Source: Synaphobranchus kaupii
Taxonomy: Eukaryota > Chordata > Actinopteri > Anguilliformes > Synaphobranchidae
Reading direction: 5' to 3'
Assembly (NCBI GenBank): GCA_029718625.1
Contig: CM056378.1
Span: 67,603,027 to 67,667,026, forward strand
DNA length: 64,000 nucleotides
Shown here: piece by piece, positions 1-13,300 of the stretch
Position numbering within the stretch: position 1 is the stretch's first letter
Layout: each line of letters begins with the position of its first letter
The notes under the pieces: model-generated
Seen by the model: the letters and a program-made list of their open reading frames with translations, nothing else
Told to the model about the DNA's origin: nothing
Database searches by the model: none
Program-made: the position numbers and the translations under genes

Positions 1-146
1 TTTTTTGATGTGTACAGCACTCCTAATAACCAAAACATAATTCCTCTGCTTTAGATGTGTACAGTGCTCATAACCCAAGCCTACTTTCCTCTTTTTTTTG
101 ATGTGTAAAGCACTCCTAACCTAAGCTAGTTACCTCTGCTTTAGAT

Positions 147-3100
147 GTGTACAGCACTCCTAACCAAAACCGAGTTTCTTCTGCTTTAGATGTGTACAGC
201 GCTCATAACCCAAGCCTACTTTCCTCTTTTTTTGATGTGTACAGCACTCCTAACCCAAGCCTAGTTTCCTCTGCTTTAGATGTGTACAGTGCTCATAACC
301 CAAGGCTAGTTTCCTCTTTTTTTGATGTGGACAGCAATCCTAACCCAAGCCCAGTTTCCTCTGATTTAGATGTGTACAGCACTCCTAATAACCAAAACAT
401 TGTTTCCTCTGCTTTAGATGTGTACAGTGCTCCTAATAACCAAAACCTTGATTCCTATGCTTTAGATGTGTACAGTGCTCATAACCCAAGCATTGATTCC
501 TCTGCTTTAGATGTGTACAGTGCTCATAACCCAAGCCTAGTTTCCTCTGCTTTAGATACGTATGTACAGCGCTCATAATCTAAGCCTACTTTCCTCTGCT
601 TTGGCTGTGTACAGCACTCCTAACCAAAACCGAGTTTCCTCTGCTTTAGATGTGTACAGCGCTCATAACCCAAGCCTACTTTCCTCTTTTTTTGATGTAT
701 ACAGCACTCCTAACCCAAGCCTAGTTACCTCTGCTTTGGATGTGTACAGCGCTCATAACCCAAGGCTAGTTTCCTCTTTTTTTGATGTGGACAGCACTCC
801 TAACCCAAGCCTAGTTTCCTCTGCTTTAGATGTGTACAGTGCTCCTAATAACCAAAACCTTGATTCCTCTGCTTTAGATGTGTACAGTGCTCATAACCCA
901 AGCCTAGTTTCTTCTGCTTTAGATACGTATGTACAGCGCTTATAATCTAAGCCTAGTTTCCTCTGCTTTGGATGTGTACAGCGCTCATAACCCAAGCCTA
1001 GTTTCCTCTTTTTTTTTGATGTGTACAGCACTCCTAATAACCAAAACATAATTCCTCTGCTTTAGATGTGTACAGTGCTCATAACCCAGGCTTACTTTCC
1101 TCTTTTTTTGATGTGTACAGCACTCCTAACCCAAGCTAGTTACCCCTGCTTTAGATGTGTACAGCACTCCTAACCAAAACCGAGTTTCCTCTGCTTTAGA
1201 TGTGTACAGCGTTCATAACCCAAGCCTACTTTCCTCTTTTTCTGATGTGTACAGCAATCCTAACCCAAGCCTAGTTACCTCTGCTTTGGATGTGTACAGC
1301 GCTCATAACCCAAGGCTAGTTTCCTCTTTTTTTGATGTGGACAGCACTCCTAACCAAGCCTAGTTTCCTCTGCTTTAGATGTGTACAGCACTCCTAATAA
1401 CCAAAACCTTGATTCCTCTGCTTTAGATGTGTACAGTGCTCATAACCCAAGCCTAGTTTCCTCTGCTTTAGATACGTATGTACAGCGCTTATAATCTAAG
1501 CCTAGTTTCCTCTGCTTTGGATGTGTACAGCGCTCATAACCCAAGCCTAGTTTCCTCTTTTTTTTTTGATGTGTACAGCACTCCTAATAACCAAAACATT
1601 GTTTCCTCTGCTTTAGTTGTGTACAGTGCTCATAACCCAAGCCTACTTTCCTCTTTTTTTTGATGTGTAAAGCACTCCTAACCCAAGCTAGTTACCTCTG
1701 CTTTAGATGTGTACAGCACTCCTAACCAAAACCGAGTTTCTTCTGCTTTAGATGTGTACAGCGCTCATAACCCAAGCCTACTTTCCTCTTTTTTTGATGT
1801 GTACAGCACTCCTAACCCAAGCCTAGTTTCCTCTGCTTTAGATGTGTACAGTGCTCATAACCCAAGGCTAGTTTCCTCTTTTTTTGATGTGGACAGCACT
1901 CCTAACCCAAGCCCAGTTTCCTCTGATTTAGATGTGTACAGCACTCCTAATAACCAAAACATTGTTTCCTCTGCTTTAGATGTGTACAGTGCTCCTAATA
2001 ACCAAAACCTTGATTCCTATGCTTTAGATGTGTACAGTGCTCATAACCCAAGCATTGATTCCTCTGCTTTAGATGTGTACAGTGCTCATAACCCAAGCCT
2101 AGTTTCCTCTGCTTTAGATACGTATGTACAGCGCTCATAATCTAAGCCTACTTTCCTCTGCTTTGGCTGTGTACAGCACTCCTAACCAAAACCGAGTTTC
2201 CTCTGCTTTAGATGTGTACAGCGCTCATAACCCAAGCCTACTTTCCTCTTTTTTTGATGTATACAGCACTCCTAACCCAAGCCTAGTTACCTCTGCTTTG
2301 GATGTGTACAGCGCTCATAACCCAAGGCTAGTTTACTCTTTTTTTGATGTGGACAGCACTCCTAACCCAAGCCTAGTTTCCTCTGCTTTAGATGTGTACA
2401 GTGCTCCTAATAACCAAAACCTTGATTCCTCTGCTTTAGATGTGTACAGTGCTCATAACCCAAGCCTAGTTTCTTCTGCTTTAGATACGTATGTACAGCG
2501 CTTATAATCTAAGCCTAGTTTCCTCTGCTTTGGATGTGTACAGCGCTCATAACCCAAGCCTAGTTTCCTCTTTTTTTTTGATGTGTACAGCACTCCTAAT
2601 AACCAAAACATAATTCCTCTGCTTTAGATGTGTACAGTGCTCATAACCCAAGGCTAGTTTCCTCTTTTTTTGATGTGGACAGCACTCCTAACCCAAGCCC
2701 AGTTTCCTCTGATTTAGATGTGTACAGCACTCCTAATAACCAAAACATTGTTTCCTCTGCTTTAGATGTGTACAGTGCTCCTAATAACCAAAACCTTGAT
2801 TCCTATGCTTTAGATGTGTACAGTGCTCATAACCCAAGCATTGATTCCTCTGCTTTAGATGTGTACAGTGCTCATAACCCAAGCCTAGTTTCCTCTGCTT
2901 TAGATACGTATGTACAGCGCTCATAATCTAAGCCTACTTTCCTCTGCTTTGGCTGTGTACAGCACTCCTAACCAAAACCGAGTTTCCTCTGCTTTAGATG
3001 TGTACAGCGCTCATAACCCAAGCCTACTTTCCTCTTTTTTTGATGTATACAGCACTCCTAACCCAAGCCTAGTTACCTCTGCTTTGGATGTGTACAGCGC

Positions 3101-3293
3101 TCATAACCCAAGGCTAGTTTACTCTTTTTTTGATGTGGACAGCACTCCTAACCCAAGCCTAGTTTCCTCTGATTTAGATGTGTACAGTGCTCCTAATAAC
3201 CAAAACCTTGATTCCTCTGCTTTAGATGTGTACAGTGCTCATAACCCAAGCCTAGTTTCTTCTGCTTTAGATACGTATGTACAGCGCTTATAA
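147..3293 (+). repeat. Higher-order repeats, periods 1,562 and 786 bp
   Basis: The same order of unit variants, including the same frame-breaking units, recurs at an offset of 1,562 bp (147-945 matches 1,709-2,507). Part of it recurs a further 786 bp on (2,124-2,507 matches 2,910-3,293). Shared private variants show block duplication rather than single-unit turnover. Confidence 0.85.
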
Positions 3294-3504
3294 TCTAAGC
3301 CTAGTTTCCTCTGCTTTGGATGTGTACAGCGCTCATAACCCAAGCCTAGTTTCCTCTTTTTTTTTGATGTGTACAGCACTCCTAATAACCAAAACATAAT
3401 TCCTCTGCTTTAGATGTGTACAGTGCTCATAACCCAGGCTTACTTTCCTCTTTTTTTGATGTGTACAGCACTCCTAACCCAAGCTAGTTACCCCTGCTTT
3501 AGAT

Positions 3505-5342
3505 GTGTACAGCACTCCTAACCAAAACCGAGTTTCCTCTGCTTTAGATGTGTACAGCGCTCATAACCCAAGCCTACTTTCCTCTTTTTTTGATGTGTAC
3601 AGCAATCCTAACCCAAGCCTAGTTACCTCTGCTTTGGATGTGTATAGCGCTCATAACCCAAGGCTAGTTTCCTCTTTTTTAGATGTGGACAGCACTCCTA
3701 ACCAAGCCTAGTTTCCTCTGCTTTAGATGTGTACAGCACTCCTAATAACCAAAACCTTGATTCCTCTGCTTTAGATGTGTACAGTGCTCATAACCCAAGC
3801 CTAGTTTCCTCTGCTTTAGATACGTATGTACAGCGCTTATAATCTAAGCCTAGTTTCCTCTGCTTTGGATGTGTACAGCGCTCATAACCCAAGCCTAGTT
3901 TCCTCTTTTTTTTTTGATGTGTACAGCACTCCTAATAACCAAAACATTGTTTCCTCTGCTTTAGTTGTGTACAGTGCTCATAACCCAAGCCTACTTTCCT
4001 CTTTTTTTTGATGTGTACAGCACTCCTAACCCAAGCTAGTTACCTCTGCTTTAGATGTGTACAGCACTCCTAATAACCAAAACATTGTTTCCTCTGCTTT
4101 AGATATGTACAACATTCATAATCCAAGCCTAGTTTCCTCTGCTTTAGATGTGTACAGCGCTCATAACCCAAGCCTACTTTCCTCTTTTTTTGATGTATAC
4201 AGCACTCCTAACCCAAGCCTAGTTACCTCTGCTTTGGATGTGTACAGCGCTCATAACCCAAGGCTAGTTTACTCTTTTTTTGATGTGGACAGCACTCCTA
4301 ACCCAAGCCTAGTTTCCTCTGATTTAGATGTGTACAGTGCTCCTAATAACCAAAACCTTGATTCCTCTGCTTTAGATGTGTACAGTGCTCATAACCCAAG
4401 CCTAGTTTCTTCTGCTTTAGATACGTATGTACAGCGCTTATAATCTAAGCCTAGTTTCCTCTGCTTTGGATGTGTACAGCGCTCATAACCCAAGCCTAGT
4501 TTCCTCTTTTTTTTTGATGTGTACAGCACTCCTAATAACCAAAACATAATTCCTCTGCTTTAGATGTGTACAGTGCTCATAACCCAGGCTTACTTTCCTC
4601 TTTTTTTGATGTGTACAGCACTCCTAACCCAAGCTAGTTACCCCTGCTTTAGATGTGTACAGCACTCCTAACCAAAACCGAGTTTCCTCTGCTTTAGATG
4701 TGTACAGCGCTCATAACCCAAGCCTACTTTCCTCTTTTTTTGATGTGTACAGCAATCCTAACCCAAGCCTAGTTACCTCTGCTTTGGATGTGTATAGCGC
4801 TCATAACCCAAGGCTAGTTTCCTCTTTTTTAGATGTGGACAGCACTCCTAACCAAGCCTAGTTTCCTCTGCTTTAGATGTGTACAGCACTCCTAATAACC
4901 AAAACCTTGATTCCTCTGCTTTAGATGTGTACAGTGCTCATAACCCAAGCCTAGTTTCCTCTGCTTTAGATACGTATGTACAGCGCTTATAATCTAAGCC
5001 TAGTTTCCTCTGCTTTGGATGTGTACAGCGCTCATAACCCAAGCCTAGTTTCCTCTTTTTTTTTTGATGTGTACAGCACTCCTAATAACCAAAACATTGT
5101 TTCCTCTGCTTTAGTTGTGTACAGTGCTCATAACCCAAGCCTACTTTCCTCTTTTTTTTGATGTGTACAGCACTCCTAACCCAAGCTAGTTACCTCTGCT
5201 TTAGATGTGTACAGCACTCCTAATAACCAAAACATTGTTTCCTCTGCTTTAGATATGTACAACATTCATAATCCAAGCCTAGTTTCCTCTGCTTTAGATG
5301 TGTACAGTGCTCATAACCCAAGCCTAGTTTCCTCTGCTTTAG
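3505..5342 (+). repeat. Higher-order repeat, period 1,150 bp
   Basis: 3,505-4,654 and 4,655-5,342 carry the same succession of unit variants at an offset of 1,150 bp. Both share a unit with GTATAGCG and a run reading SSFLDVDSTPNQA before a frame break. The pair is also related to 1,157-1,663, lying 2,348 bp (1,562 + 786) upstream. Confidence 0.85.
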
Positions 5343-5773
5343 ATATGTATGTACAGCGCTCATAACCCAAGCCTACGTTCCTCTTTTTTTGATGTGTACA
5401 GCACTCCTAACCCAAGCCTAGTTACCTCTGCTTTAGATGTGTACAGCACTCATAATAACCAAAACATTGTTTCCTCTGCTTTAGATATGTACAACATTCA
5501 TAACCCAAGCCTAGTTACCTCTGCTTTAGATGTGTACAGCGCTCATAACCCAAGCCTACTTTCCTCTTTTTTTGATGTGTACAGCACTCCTAACCCAAGC
5601 CTAGTTACCTCTGCTTTAGATGTGTACAGCACTCCTAATAACCAAAACATTGTTTCCTCTGCTTTAGATATGTACAACATTCATAACCCAAGCCTAGTTT
5701 CCTCTGCTTTAGAAGTGTACAGCACTCATAACCCAAGCCTAGTTTCCTCTGCTTTAGATATGTATGTACAGCG

Positions 5774-7380
5774 CAGAGGTCGCGCTAGCATTTTAAACTG
5801 CCGGCCAGAATGTCCGGAATGATTACAGTTTGTCGGACATACGATAAAAAAAACGGCCATATCTATTTTCAATGCATGAACGACAGGCAGGTGTATTTAA
5901 TGATGTAGCCTAACAACATATGTTACAGCATAGTATTATATTTTGGACTGAAAACTATTTGAAAATAAAGGAATAATATAAAAATTAAATATAACAGCTT
6001 CGCCTTGCACATTCGTTAAAGTCGCGCATTTAGTGTGCGTGACTGCGTGCGCAGCCTAATGTTTTCTCAACAAAAGAAGCTGTCTTGATTTTGCATCTTT
6101 AGTTTATTAGAACACATTTTTCTTCAGAATAACGAGCAATAACCTCATTTTAAATAACGATTTTAACATTTCTTTACTCAAAGGCAAATTGCAGAGTTGC
6201 GGAAGATGCTATACGGAAAAGAGCCAGCAACGACATGTGACAATTGGGATCCGACCTAACGTTAAAGGTTGTATCAGCGATTTTGGGTGGAAACATAAAT
6301 GATCACATTCATCTGATTTTTCCTCACGATCCGCTAGCTGCCCGCCCCATAAGCAGGCCGTCAAAAAACCGCGTCTCTGTAGGCAGCCTATGCTCCGAGA
6401 TCGTACACAAAAACAATGGTACTACCAACTACTCAAAACCAAAATAAACAGTATTCCAACCAATCACAATGATCTGCACAAACGTGACGTCACTTCTGAA
6501 GCGAAATCCCAAACAAACATACTTATGAATAATTATGTTATGTTTTAAAAAATAGTGTTCAAGCATCCAGAATTATAACCACGTTAATAACGTTTGTAAG
6601 AAACCAAACCGTTTGTAAATCCGTCAAGATTTCAGCGAGATAAGAGTATTAGCGTTTGTGCAGATCATTGTGATTGGTTGGAATACTGTTTATTTTGGTT
6701 TTGAGTAGTTGGTAGTACCATTGTTTTTGTGTACGATCTCGGAGCATAGGCTGCCTACAGAGACGCGGTTTTTTGACGGCCTGCTTATGGGGCGGGCAGC
6801 TAGCGGATCGTGAGGAAAAAAAAAAAAATTTATGTTTCCACCCAAAATCGCTGATACAACCTTTAACGAACAACGCTTTCGGGAAAGTCAGACCAGAACA
6901 GTGTAGGCCTAGGCTATTGATTTAACAAGGGGAAGAAATGCTGATTATATCAAGCTTATAGCCTATTAAGTTAAAGTAGCCTATGCCTACTGACAGTTAA
7001 AAACGGCCTTTTTATAACTGGCAAAAAACCGAGCAATCCATATAGGCTCCTTTCATTTGCGACGATGCTTCATTTCATGGAAGTGACCAGCTGCTGATTT
7101 GAAATCGAAAGTCATAAGTTTTAGCCCAGCTTGAGATACGCAGACGATTTGAAATAACGGATTTCGTGAGAGGAGCGTTGTCTGATTTGCGGTTATAATA
7201 GGCCTAATGATAAATTGCCGTGGTTTTGAGACTAAATATGTTAAATTACTATATTGCAAAGTAAAAAAAAATTTTTTTGTTTTTTTACCAGCCCGAATGT
7301 CCGGAGGGAATTACATTTTCCGGCCTTTGTCATAAAAAAAAAGGTCAAACCCGGCAATTGCCGGCCTAACACGACCCCTG
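5774..7380. mobile_element. Non-autonomous hAT element inside the minisatellite
   Basis: The left end begins CAGAGGTCGCGCTAG. The right end, reverse-complemented, begins CAGGGGTCGTGTTAG, so the ends are imperfect terminal inverted repeats of hAT type. The 8-bp duplication GTACAGCG flanks both sides (5,766-5,773 and 7,381-7,388). Removing the element and one duplication copy restores a perfect minisatellite unit (GTATGTACAGCG joined to CTCATAATCTAAG). No transposase reading frame is recognisable in its 1,607 bp, so it must have been moved by a related autonomous element. Confidence 0.93.
6260..6868. repeat. Long inverted repeat inside the hAT element
   Basis: The left arm 6,260-6,484 and right arm 6,653-6,868 are reverse complements over about 216-225 bp, separated by 168 bp. 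Differences are few. The main one is a stretch at about 6,298-6,318 replaced by an A/T run in the right arm. A transcript would fold into a long hairpin. The high arm identity suggests recent formation or gene conversion. Confidence 0.92.
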
Positions 7381-10300
7381 GTACAGCGCTCATAATCTAA
7401 GCCTACTTTCCTCTGCTTTGGATGTGTACAGCAGTCATAACCCAAACCGAGTTTCCTCTGCTTTAGATGTGTACAGCGCTCATAACCCGAGGCTAGTTTC
7501 CTCTTTTTTTGATGTGGACAGCTCTCCTAACCCAAGCCTAGTTTCCTCTGCTTTAGATGTGTACAGCACTCCTAATAACCAAAACATTGTTTCCTCTGCT
7601 TTAGATGTGTACAGTGCTCATAACTCAAGCCTACTTTCCTCTTTTTTTGATGTGTACAGCACTCCTAACCCAAGCCTAGTTACCTGTGCTTTAGAAGTGT
7701 ACAGCACTCATAACCCAAGCCTAGTTTCCTCTGCTTTAGATGTGTACAGTGCTCATAACCCAAGGCTAGTTTCCTCTGCTTTAGATGTGTACAGTGCTCA
7801 TAACCCAAGGCTAGTTTCCTCTTTTTTTGATGTGGACAGCACTCCTAACCCAAGCCCAGTTTCCTCTGATTTAGATGTGTACAGCACTCCTAATAACCAA
7901 AACATTGTTTCCTCTGCTTTAGATGTGTACAGTGCTCATAACCCAAGCCTAGTTTCCTATGCTTTGGATGTGTACAGCACTCATAACCAAAACCGAGTTT
8001 CATCTGCTTTAGATGTGTACAGCGCTCATAACCCAAGCCTACTTTCCTCTTTTTTTGATGTGTACAGCACTCCTAACCCAAGGCTAGTTTCCTCTGCTTT
8101 AGATGTGTACAGCACTCATAATAACCAAAACATTGTTTCCTCTGCTTTAGATGTGTACAGTACTCATAAACCAAGCCTATTTTCTCTGCTTTAGATGTGT
8201 ACAGCACTCCTAATAACCAAAACATTGTTTCCTCTGCTTTAGATGTGTACAGTGCTCATAACCCAAGGCTAGTTTCCTCTGCTTTAGATGTGTACAGTGC
8301 TCATAACTCAAGCCTACTTTCCTCTTTTTTTGATGTGTACAGCACTCCTAACCCAAGCCTAGTTACCTGTGCTTTAGAAGTGTACAGCACTCATAACCCA
8401 AGCCTAGTTTCCTCTGCTTTAGATGTGGACAGCACTCCTAACCCAAGCCCAGTTTCCTCTGATTTAGATGTGTACAGCACTCCTAATAACCAAAACATTG
8501 TTTCCTCTGCTTTAGATGTGTACAGTGCTCATAACCCAAGCCTAGTTTCCTATGCTTTGGATGTGTACAGCACTCATAACCAAAACCGAGTTTCATCTGC
8601 TTTAGATGTGTACAGCGCTCATAACCCAAGCCTACTTTCCTCTTTTTTGATGTGTACAGCACTCCTAACCCAAGGCTAGTTTCCTCTGCTTTAGATGTGT
8701 ACAGCACTCATAATAACCAAAACATTGTTTCCTCTGCTTTAGATGTGTACAGTACTCATAAACCAAGCCTATTTTCTCTGCTTTAGATGTGTACAGCACT
8801 CCTAATAACCAAAACATTGTTTCCTCTGCTTTAGATGTGTACAGTGCTCATAACCCAAGGCTAGTTTCCTCTGCTTTAGATGTGTACAGTGCTCATAACC
8901 CAAGGCTAGTTTCCTCTTTTTTTGATGTGGACAGCACTCCTAACCCAAGCCCAGTTTCCTCTGATTTAGATGTGTACAGCACTCCTAATAACCAAAACAT
9001 TGTTTCCTCTGCTTTAGATGTGTACAGTGCTCATAACCCAAGCCTAGTTTCCTATGCTTTGGATGTGTACAGCACTCATAACCAAAACCGAGTTTCATCT
9101 GCTTTAGATGTGTACAGCGCTCATAACCCAAGCCTACTTTCCTCTTTTTTTGATGTGTACAGCACTCCTAACCCAAGGCTAGTTTCCTCTGCTTTAGATG
9201 TGTACAGCACTCCTAATAACCAAAACATTGTTTCCTCTGCTTTAGATGTGTACAGTACTCATAAACCAAGCCTAGTTTCCTCTTTTTTTGATGTGGACAG
9301 CACTGCAAACCCAACCCTAGTTTCCTCTGCTTTGGAAGTGTACAGTGCTCATAACTCAAGCTGAATTTCCTCTGCTTTAGGAGTGTACAACAGCACTCAT
9401 AACCCAAGCCTTGTTTTACCTGCTTTAGATGTGTACTCCTAATAACGAAAACCTTGTTTCCTCTGTTTTAGATGTGTACAGTGCTTATAACCCAAGACTA
9501 GTTTCCTCTGCTTTAGAAGTGTACAGCACTCATAACCCAAGCCTAGTTTCCTCTGCTTTAGATATGTACAGCACTCCTAACTCAAGCCTAGTTTCCTCTG
9601 CTTTAGATGTGTACAGCACTCCTAATAACCAAAACATTGTTTCCTCTGCTTTAGAAGTGTACAGCACTCATAACCCAAGCCTAGTTTCCTCTGCTTTAGA
9701 TATGTACAGCGCTCATAACCCAAACCGAGTTTCCTCTGCTTTAGATGTGTACAGCGCTCATAACCCAAGGCTAGTTTCCTATTTTTTTCATGTGGACAGC
9801 TCTCCTAACCCAAGCCTAGTTTCCTCTGCTTTAGATGTGTACAGCACTCCTAATAACCAAAACATTGTTTCCTCTGCTTTAGATATGTACAGCACTCATA
9901 ACCCAAGCCTAGTTTCCTCTGCTTTAGAAGTGTACAGCACACATAACCCAAGCCTAGTTTCCTCTGCTTTAGATGTGTACAGTGCTCATAACCCAAGCCC
10001 AGTTTCCTCTGATTTCGATGTGTACAGCACTCCTAATAACCAAAACATTGTTTCCTCTGCTTTAGATGTGTACAGTGCTCATAACCCAAGCCTAGTTTCC
10101 TCTGCTTTAGATGTGTACAGTACTCATAAACCAAGCCTAGTTTCTCTGCTTTAGAAGTGTACAGCACTCATAACCCAAACAGAGTTTCCCCTGCTTTCGA
10201 TGTGTACTCCTAATAACGAAAGCCTAGTTTCCTCTGCTTTAGATGTGTACAGTGCTCATAACCCAAGGCTAGTTTCCTCTTTTTTTGATGTGGACAGCAC

Positions 10301-13300
10301 TCCTAACCCAAGCCCAGTTTCCTCTGATTTAGATGTGTACAGCACTCCTAATAACCAAAACATTGTTTCCTCTGCTTTAGATGTGTACAGTGCTCATAAC
10401 CCAAGCCTAGTTTCCTATGCTTTGGATGTATACAGCACTCCTAACCAAAACCGAGTTTCCTCTGCTTTAGATGTGTACAGCGCTCATAACCCAAGCCTAC
10501 TTTCCTCTTTTTTTGATGTATACAGCACTCCTAACCCAAGCCTAGTTACCTCTGCTTTGGATGTGTACAGCGCTCATAACCCAAGGCTAGTTTCCTCTTT
10601 TTTTGATGTGGACAGCACTCCTAACCCAAGCCTAGTTTCCTCTGCTTTAGATGTGTACAGTGCTCCTAATAACCAAAACCTTGATTCCTCTGCTTTAGAT
10701 GTGTACAGTGCTCATAACCCAAGCCTAGTTTCCTCTGCTTTAGATACGTATGTACTGCGCTTATAATCTAAGCCTAGTTTCCTCTGCTTTGGATGTGTAC
10801 AGCGCTCATAACCCAAGCCTAGTTTCCTCTTTTTTTTGATGTGTACAGCACTCCTAATAACCAAAACATAATTCCTCTGCTTTAGATGTGTACAGTGCTC
10901 ATAACCCAAGCCTACTTTCCTCTTTTTTTGATGTGTACAGCACTCCTAACCCAAGCTAGTTACCTCTGCTTTAGATGTGAACAGCACTCCTAACCAAAAC
11001 CGAGTTTCCTCTGCTTTAGATGTGTACAGCGCTCATAACCCAAGCCTACTTTCCTCTTTTTTTGATGTGTACAGCAATCCTAACCCAAGCCTAGTTACCT
11101 CTGCTTTGGATGTGTACAGCGCTCATAACCCAAGGCTAGTTTCCTCTTTTTTTGATGTGGACAGCACTCCTAACCCAAGGCTAGTTTCCTCTGCTTTAGA
11201 TGTGTACAGCACTCATAATAACCAAAACATTGTTTCCTCTGCTTTAGATGTGTACAGTACTCATAAACCAAGCCTATTTTCTCTGCTTTAGATGTGTACA
11301 GCACTCCTAATAACCAAAACATTGTTTCCTCTGCTTTAGATGTGTACAGTGCTCATAACCCAAGGCTAGTTTCCTCTGCTTTAGATGTGTACAGTGCTCA
11401 TAACCCAAGGCTAGTTTCCTCTTTTTTTGATGTGGACAGCACTCCTAACCCAAGCCCAGTTTCCTCTGATTTAGATGTGTACAGCACTCCTAATAACCAA
11501 AACATTGTTTCCTCTGCTTTAGATGTGTACAGTGCTCATAACCCAAGCCTAGTTTCCTATGCTTTGGATGTGTACAGCACTCATAACCAAAACCGAGTTT
11601 CATCTGCTTTAGATGTGTACAGCGCTCATAACCCAAGCCTACTTTCCTCTTTTTTTGATGTGTACAGCACTCCTAACCCAAGGCTAGTTTCCTCTGCTTT
11701 AGATGTGTACAGCACTCCTAATAACCAAAACATTGTTTCCTCTGCTTTAGATGTGTACAGTACTCATAAACCAAGCCTAGTTTCCTCTTTTTTTGATGTG
11801 GACAGCACTGCAAACCCAACCCTAGTTTCCTCTGCTTTGGAAGTGTACAGTGCTCATAACTCAAGCTGAATTTCCTCTGCTTTAGGAGTGTACAACAGCA
11901 CTCATAACCCAAGCCTTGTTTTACCTGCTTTAGATGTGTACTCCTAATAACGAAAACCTTGTTTCCTCTGCTTTAGATGTGTACAGTGCTTATAACCCAA
12001 GACTAGTTTCCTCTGCTTTAGAAGTGTACAGCACTCATAACCCAAGCCTAGTTTCCTCTGCTTTAGATATGTACAGCACTCCTAACTCAAGCCTAGTTTC
12101 CTCTGCTTTAGATGTGTACAGCACTCCTAATAACCAAAACATTGTTTCCTCTGCTTTAGAAGTGTACAGCACTCATAACCCAAGCCTAGTTTCCTCTGCT
12201 TTAGATATGTACAGCGCTCATAACCCAAACCGAGTTTCCTCTGCTTTAGATGTGTACAGCGCTCATAACCCAAGGCTAGTTTCCTATTTTTTTCATGTGG
12301 ACAGCTCTCCTAACCCAAGCCTAGTTTCCTCTGCTTTAGATGTGTACAGCACTCCTAATAACCAAAACATTGTTTCCTCTGCTTTAGATATGTACAGCAC
12401 TCATAACCCAAGCCTAGTTTCCTCTGCTTTAGAAGTGTACAGCACACATAACCCAAGCCTAGTTTCCTCTGCTTTAGATGTGTACAGTGCTCATAACCCA
12501 AGCCCAGTTTCCTCTGATTTCGATGTGTACAGCACTCCTAATAACCAAAACATTGTTTCCTCTGCTTTAGATGTGTACAGTGCTCATAACCCAAGCCTAG
12601 TTTCCTCTGCTTTAGATGTGTACAGTACTCATAAACCAAGCCTAGTTTCTCTGCTTTAGAAGTGTACAGCACTCATAACCCAAACAGAGTTTCCCCTGCT
12701 TTCGATGTGTACTCCTAATAACGAAAGCCTAGTTTCCTCTGCTTTAGATGTGTACAGTGCTCATAACCCAAGGCTAGTTTCCTCTTTTTTTGATGTGGAC
12801 AGCACTCCTAACCCAAGCCCAGTTTCCTCTGATTTAGATGTGTACAGCACTCCTAATAACCAAAACATTGTTTCCTCTGCTTTAGATGTGTACAGTGCTC
12901 ATAACCCAAGCCTAGTTTCCTATGCTTTGGATGTATACAGCACTCCTAACCAAAACCGAGTTTCCTCTGCTTTAGATGTGTACAGCGCTCATAACCCAAG
13001 CCTACTTTCCTCTTTTTTTGATGTATACAGCACTCCTAACCCAAGCCTAGTTACCTCTGCTTTGGATGTGTACAGCGCTCATAACCCAAGGCTAGTTTCC
13101 TCTTTTTTTGATGTGGACAGCACTCCTAACCCAAGCCTAGTTTCCTCTGCTTTAGATGTGTACAGTGCTCCTAATAACCAAAACCTTGATTCCTCTGCTT
13201 TAGATGTGTACAGTGCTCATAACCCAAGCCTAGTTTCCTCTGCTTTAGATACGTATGTACTGCGCTTATAATCTAAGCCTAGTTTCCTCTGCTTTGGATG

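Larger units (their letters stand above)
1..5773 (+). repeat. Giant 45/48-bp minisatellite, left part
   Basis: Head-to-tail units of about 45 bp (15 codons) or 48 bp (16 codons). Each starts GATGTGTACAG and ends TTTCCTCTGCTTTA or TTTCCTCTTTTTTT. The 45-bp type reads DVYSAHNPSLVSSAL in the open frame; the 48-bp type carries TPNNQNIVSS in the middle. Variants differ by substitutions (AGC/AGT, GCT/ACT, CAT/CCT, GTG TAC/GTG GAC). Some units have 1-, 2- or 4-bp indels that break the frame, for example AAGCTAGTTACC, AACATAATTCC and GATACGTATGTACAG. The array runs off the left edge, so its true length is unknown. I do not recognise the family. No promoter, splice donor or unique flanking exon is visible, so I treat it as non-coding satellite or minisatellite DNA. 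Confidence 0.97.

Noticed and set aside
7418..8194. Open frames of 60-258 codons across the minisatellite as protein-coding genes
   Set aside because: The unit consensus has one stop-free frame on each strand, so long frames arise automatically. Frame-breaking units recur in duplicated blocks, every frame begins at an internal ATG of a unit, and no promoter or unique exon is visible.
8483..8707. Minus-strand frames in the minisatellite (KQRKLGLGYERCTHL repeats)
   Set aside because: They are the antisense open frame of the same unit and carry no family resemblance.
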